A DNA stretch of 64,000 nucleotides from Bacteroidota bacterium (GTDB taxonomy: Bacteria; Bacteroidota; Bacteroidia; Sphingobacteriales; Sphingobacteriaceae): assembly GCA_023427985.1 (NCBI GenBank), contig JAEYZM010000004.1:1-64000 (forward strand), in the 5' to 3' direction. Under the pieces are notes generated by a model that worked only from the letters and a program-made list of their open reading frames with translations, was not told where the DNA came from and did not search any database. Positions 61,158 through 64,000 of this stretch are shown piece by piece; within the stretch, counting starts at the first letter, position 1; every line of letters starts with the position of its first letter. The position numbers and the translations under genes are program-made.

Positions 61158-62217
61158 TACCGCATTTGAGTACAGTATTTGTTTAGAAAATTCCATTCAA
61201 GCTTTGGACGATTTTCTCGATGCAAAGCAATACGATAAAGTTGCAATCCTTGGCGACAGTAATACTTTGGAGAAATGTTTGCCGTATTTGAATTTATTCT
61301 CAAAATATACTCCTACTTACGATCTCATTGAAATAGATCCCGGCGAAGAAAATAAAAACATCGACATCTGTATTGGTATTTGGAGCATGATGCAAGATTT
61401 TCAATTGAACAGAAATTCATTGCTCATTAATTTAGGTGGTGGCGTGGTCTGCGATATGGGTGCATTTGCAGCATCGACCTATATGCGAGGCATTGATTTT
61501 ATTCATATTCCAAGCACATTGCTTGCGATGGTCGATGCAAGTGTTGGAGGTAAAACTGGAATTGATTTGCAAAACTTCAAAAATCATATTGGTACTTTTG
61601 CGCATCCCAAAGGAATATTTATCATACCAGAATTATTAAACAGTCTCGATGAACACGAATTGCGTTCAGGTTTTGCCGAAGTTTTGAAACACGGCATCAT
61701 CGCTGATCATTTGCATCTGCGCGATGCTGTATGTCATCTAGAAAATGGTCTTCCTGAAATTGATTCCATAATTCAACAAAGCATAGAAATAAAATTAAAA
61801 ATTGTGGAACAAGATCCAAGAGAAAAAAGAATTCGAAAGAGTTTGAATTTTGGTCATACCATTGGACATGCCATAGAATCGTATTGGTTGAGTCAGGAAA
61901 AATATATTTTACACGGACATGCCATAGCTGCTGGAATGATTTTGGAAACAAAACTTTCTGAGCTGAAATGCAATCTGCCACACGAACAATCGGAATACAT
62001 CATTCAATCCATTAGAGATCATATACAGCCGGCTAAAGTAAATGCCGATATGATCATCGACATGCTTGGGTTTATGCAAGGCGACAAAAAAAACCAGAAC
62101 AATGAAATTCGTTTTGCATTGATAGCTGAAATCGGCAAAGCAGCAATAAATATTAGCGTTTCCGAAGAAGAGATTTCAAATTTAATTTTAGAGAACTTAA
62201 GTTATTTCGATGCATAG
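61144..62217 (+). CDS. aroB: 3-Dehydroquinate synthase
   Basis: 357 residues. NAD site and metal motifs: LGGGVVCDMGAFAASTYMRGIDF, MVDASVGGKTGIDL, and FGHTIGHAIE. It converts DAHP to 3-dehydroquinate. It overlaps aroA by 8 bases. Confidence 0.96.
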   Translation: MKKIDTAFEYSICLENSIQALDDFLDAKQYDKVAILGDSNTLEKCLPYLNLFSKYTPTYDLIEIDPGEENKNIDICIGIWSMMQDFQLNRNSLLINLGGGVVCDMGAFAASTYMRGIDFIHIPSTLLAMVDASVGGKTGIDLQNFKNHIGTFAHPKGIFIIPELLNSLDEHELRSGFAEVLKHGIIADHLHLRDAVCHLENGLPEIDSIIQQSIEIKLKIVEQDPREKRIRKSLNFGHTIGHAIESYWLSQEKYILHGHAIAAGMILETKLSELKCNLPHEQSEYIIQSIRDHIQPAKVNADMIIDMLGFMQGDKKNQNNEIRFALIAEIGKAAINISVSEEEISNLILENLSYFDA

Positions 62218-63451
62218 CTTAAAAATTACAGGGTCGAAATCGGAATCGAATAGAGCGCTGATATTGAATTCAAAATTCAGAATTCAGAATTCAGAATTAA
62301 AGAGGGGAAATTTTGAATTAATTAATCTTTCTGAATCCGATGATACGCTGATTATTAAAGACGCTATTGGAAAACAAACTGCTGAAATAAATTGCAAACA
62401 TTCCGGTGCGGCTATTCGATTTCTAGCAGCACATTTTGCAAGCATTCCGGGTGCCGATGTAGTGCTCACAGGATCGAGTCGATTAAAAGAACGGCCGATT
62501 AAAGAATTGTTGGATGCATTGAAAAAATTGGGTGCCGACATACAGTATTTAGAAAAAGAAGGCTTCGCTCCTATTGCAATTAAGGGAAATAATTTAGTAT
62601 GCAATGATTTCATTGAACTTCAAGCAAACATAAGCTCACAATTTATAACAGCATTACTCTTGATATCGAATCGAATCAAAAATGGATTGAAATTACGATT
62701 AACATCGCAAGTCATTTCTGAATCGTATGTTCGTATGACATTGAAAATGTTAACCGACTTTGGGATTGAGTACACACAAGGTGGAAATGAAATTATAGTT
62801 TTTGAAAAATTTGAAGATCAAGAAAAATCGAATACTCAAAATTTCAAGGCAACTGAATATATTATAGAATCCGATTGGTCATCGGCATCCTACTGGTATA
62901 GCATGGTTTCATTGGGATTGAAGAAAATTGAACTATCGGCATTCAAGGAAAACAGTTTACAAGGCGATGCCATCGTTGCAATATGGATGAATAACTGGAA
63001 TGTCAAAACAACATTTAACGGCGATGGAAAAATTCTATTAGAAAATACTGGAGCATTTAATCCGAAGGATGAGGTTCTTGATTTTATTAACTGTCCCGAC
63101 CTTGCACAAACCATTGTTTGCTTATTTGCCTTTCATAAAAAGAATTTAAAATTCAAGGGTGTTGAAAGTTTAAAAATCAAGGAGAGCAATAGAATTGAAG
63201 CATTGCAATTAGAACTGAAAAAAATCAATGCGAAAATTATTGCACATGCAGATCATTACGAATTGGTTGCCGATGCGGTGCAAATCCCTGAACACTTGCA
63301 AATCAAGACCTATCAGGACCATCGCATGGCCATGAGTTTTGCGCCATTAGCACTAATAACAAAAATTGAATTCGATAATCCATCGGTAGTAAGTAAATCC
63401 TATCCAGGATTCTTTGATGATTTGAATAGAGTGATTATTTTTAGAGATTGA
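62210..63451 (+). CDS. aroA: EPSP synthase with internal repeat insertion
   Basis: 413 residues. Motifs SKSESNRALI, KHSGAAIRFLAA (a diverged form of NAGTAxR), SRLKERPIKELLDALKKLGAD, SSQFITALLL and the final TYQDHRMAM. It makes 5-enolpyruvylshikimate 3-phosphate. Between SNRALIL and the conserved SESDD lie about seven extra residues (within NSKFRIQNSELKRGN) relative to the usual spacing; they are coded by three 7-base aattcag repeats (see finding). Otherwise intact and in frame. Confidence 0.93.
   Translation: MHSLKITGSKSESNRALILNSKFRIQNSELKRGNFELINLSESDDTLIIKDAIGKQTAEINCKHSGAAIRFLAAHFASIPGADVVLTGSSRLKERPIKELLDALKKLGADIQYLEKEGFAPIAIKGNNLVCNDFIELQANISSQFITALLLISNRIKNGLKLRLTSQVISESYVRMTLKMLTDFGIEYTQGGNEIIVFEKFEDQEKSNTQNFKATEYIIESDWSSASYWYSMVSLGLKKIELSAFKENSLQGDAIVAIWMNNWNVKTTFNGDGKILLENTGAFNPKDEVLDFINCPDLAQTIVCLFAFHKKNLKFKGVESLKIKESNRIEALQLELKKINAKIIAHADHYELVADAVQIPEHLQIKTYQDHRMAMSFAPLALITKIEFDNPSVVSKSYPGFFDDLNRVIIFRD
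62267..62298. repeat. 7-base aattcag array inside aroA
   Basis: Units aattcaa, aattcag, aattcag, aattcag, then aatt. The three exact copies equal 21 bases, seven codons, so the reading frame is kept. Loss or gain of one unit would shift the frame. Confidence 0.95.
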
Positions 63452-63454
63452 AAT

Positions 63455-63472
63455 ATCCCGATAGCTATCGGG
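63455..63472. repeat. CCCGATAGCTATCGGG palindrome, copy 4
   Basis: Starts 4 bases after the aroA stop and runs straight into the 8-base array before aroC. Confidence 0.9.
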
Positions 63473-63475
63473 TGA

Positions 63476-63531
63476 GCATACGAACCAACGAACATACGAG
63501 CATACGAACCTACGAACATACGAACCCACGA
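63476..63531 (+). repeat. 8-base (a/g)cNNacga array leading into aroC
   Basis: Seven 8-base units (gcatacga, accaacga, acatacga, gcatacga, acctacga, acatacga, acccacga). An eighth degenerate unit is 'acATGAac', so the aroC start codon sits in register. The same units appear at 58281-58328. Confidence 0.92.
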
Positions 63532-63533
63532 AC

Positions 63534-64000
63534 ATGAACACATTTGGTCAATACTTCAGAGTCCACACATTTGGTGAATCGCATGGCGAGGCTATCGGTT
63601 TAATTATCGATGGATGTCCAGCGGGCTTGAACATCGACCTAAATCATATTCAATCAGAATTAAACAGAAGAAAACCCGCACAGTCGAGCATCACCACACA
63701 AAGAAAAGAAGACGATGTTTTCGAAATTTTATCGGGAGTTTTTGAGGGTATGACATTGGGAACGCCCATTTGCATTACGGTAAAAAATAAAGATGCAAAG
63801 TCGAAAGATTACGAATATTTAAAAGATACATACCGACCTTCGCATGCCGATTATACCTATGAGGCGAAGTATGGGATTCGCGATTATCGTGGAGGTGGAA
63901 GATCATCGGCACGTGAAACATTGGCACGCGTAATTGCTGGAGCAATCGCGAAACAAATTTTAAAACAACAAGACATCGACATACATGCATATGTAAGATC
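63534..64000 (+). CDS. aroC: Chorismate synthase, partial
   Basis: Cut by the right edge; about 155 codons visible. Begins MNTFGQYFRVHTFGESHG, the conserved start, then GRRKPAQS-like RRKPAQSSITTQRKEDD, and YRGGGRSSARETLARV, the FMN-binding signature. It makes chorismate in the final shikimate step. The start is fixed by the family pattern. Confidence 0.95.
   Translation, partial: MNTFGQYFRVHTFGESHGEAIGLIIDGCPAGLNIDLNHIQSELNRRKPAQSSITTQRKEDDVFEILSGVFEGMTLGTPICITVKNKDAKSKDYEYLKDTYRPSHADYTYEAKYGIRDYRGGGRSSARETLARVIAGAIAKQILKQQDIDIHAYVR

Noticed and set aside
62210..63451. aroA as a pseudogene because of the repeat
   Set aside because: The insertion is a multiple of three and all later motifs are in frame.
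63476..63531. CRISPR array
   Set aside because: Units of only 8 bases without spacers, and no cas genes.
63353..63541. Cysteine-rich open frame on the minus strand
   Set aside because: It is produced by translating the 8-base repeat; a similar false frame exists at 58244-58465.
63534..64000. aroC as pseudogene
   Set aside because: It is only cut by the window edge; the reading frame is open and motifs intact.

Overview
This window is chromosomal DNA from a member of the Bacteroidota, most likely an environmental lineage of the Chitinophagia/Saprospiria/Cytophagia type. Several signs support this. It is AT-rich. Promoters carry a TAnnTTTG -7 element with TTTG about 19-20 bases upstream, and Shine-Dalgarno sites are mostly absent. 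Families typical of the phylum are present: a type IX secretion C-terminal sorting domain, DUF3078, a thrombospondin-3/OmpA protein, the split GlmU-like nucleotidyltransferase, a DAHP synthase-chorismate mutase fusion, and an NRAMP-UspA fusion. No phage, transposase, CRISPR array, rRNA operon or defence island was seen. The window is almost wholly housekeeping genes, and no gene-free stretch exceeds 300 bases.

Layout. 1-2.9 kb: a TetR-controlled tripartite efflux operon (tetR, tolC-like, HlyD-like adaptor cut by the left edge). 3.0-3.8 kb: a GyrI-like protein and tRNA-Gly/tRNA-Leu. 4.0-17.6 kb: a long leftward run with rpmE, a GlmU-like enzyme, tpiA, prmA, a 1460-residue exported protein of unknown function, an Mpl-type ligase, ftsK, a LolA-like carrier, a small conserved protein and a PhnP-like hydrolase. 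17.7-25.4 kb: mce, then rightward iscS-iscU-iscA, an acyl-CoA ligase, tRNA-Met, a HAD phosphatase, a TolB-like protein and an M28 peptidase. 25.4-30 kb: a type IX cargo protein, csaA, an HPt protein, an SDR protein and rpoN. 30-36.8 kb: asnS, mscL, DUF3078, rpmH-rnpA-yidD-ctpA, a TauE-like exporter and tsaB. 36.9-49.5 kb: envelope proteins, DUF423, priA, a sugar-phosphate transferase and pcm. 49.6-51.7 kb: a barrel protein, a repeat lipoprotein and smpB. 51.9-55.8 kb: mntH-usp with its DtxR/MntR regulator, an Lrp regulator and ung. 55.9-60 kb: a lipocalin-like lipoprotein, lysS, DUF962 and proline dehydrogenase. 60-64 kb: a shikimate operon (DAHP synthase-chorismate mutase, aroB, aroA, aroC cut by the right edge).

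The most unusual signal is a dispersed family of short tandem repeats with periods of 7 or 8 bases. Several sit next to a perfect palindrome with core CCCGATAGCTATCGGG, seen four times. These arrays end exactly at stop codons (4018, 51928, 58326) or run into a start codon (aroC, 63534). A related 7-base array lies inside the aroA coding sequence, where it appears to add seven residues and could make the gene slippage-prone. The other main signals are a long inverted repeat over the tetR promoter, a MntR-type box before the mntR-mntH pair, a double AACATATGTT site before a barrel/lipoprotein pair, an over-represented hexamer TGCCGA, and three large envelope proteins of unknown function. All family calls rest on motif reading without a database search.
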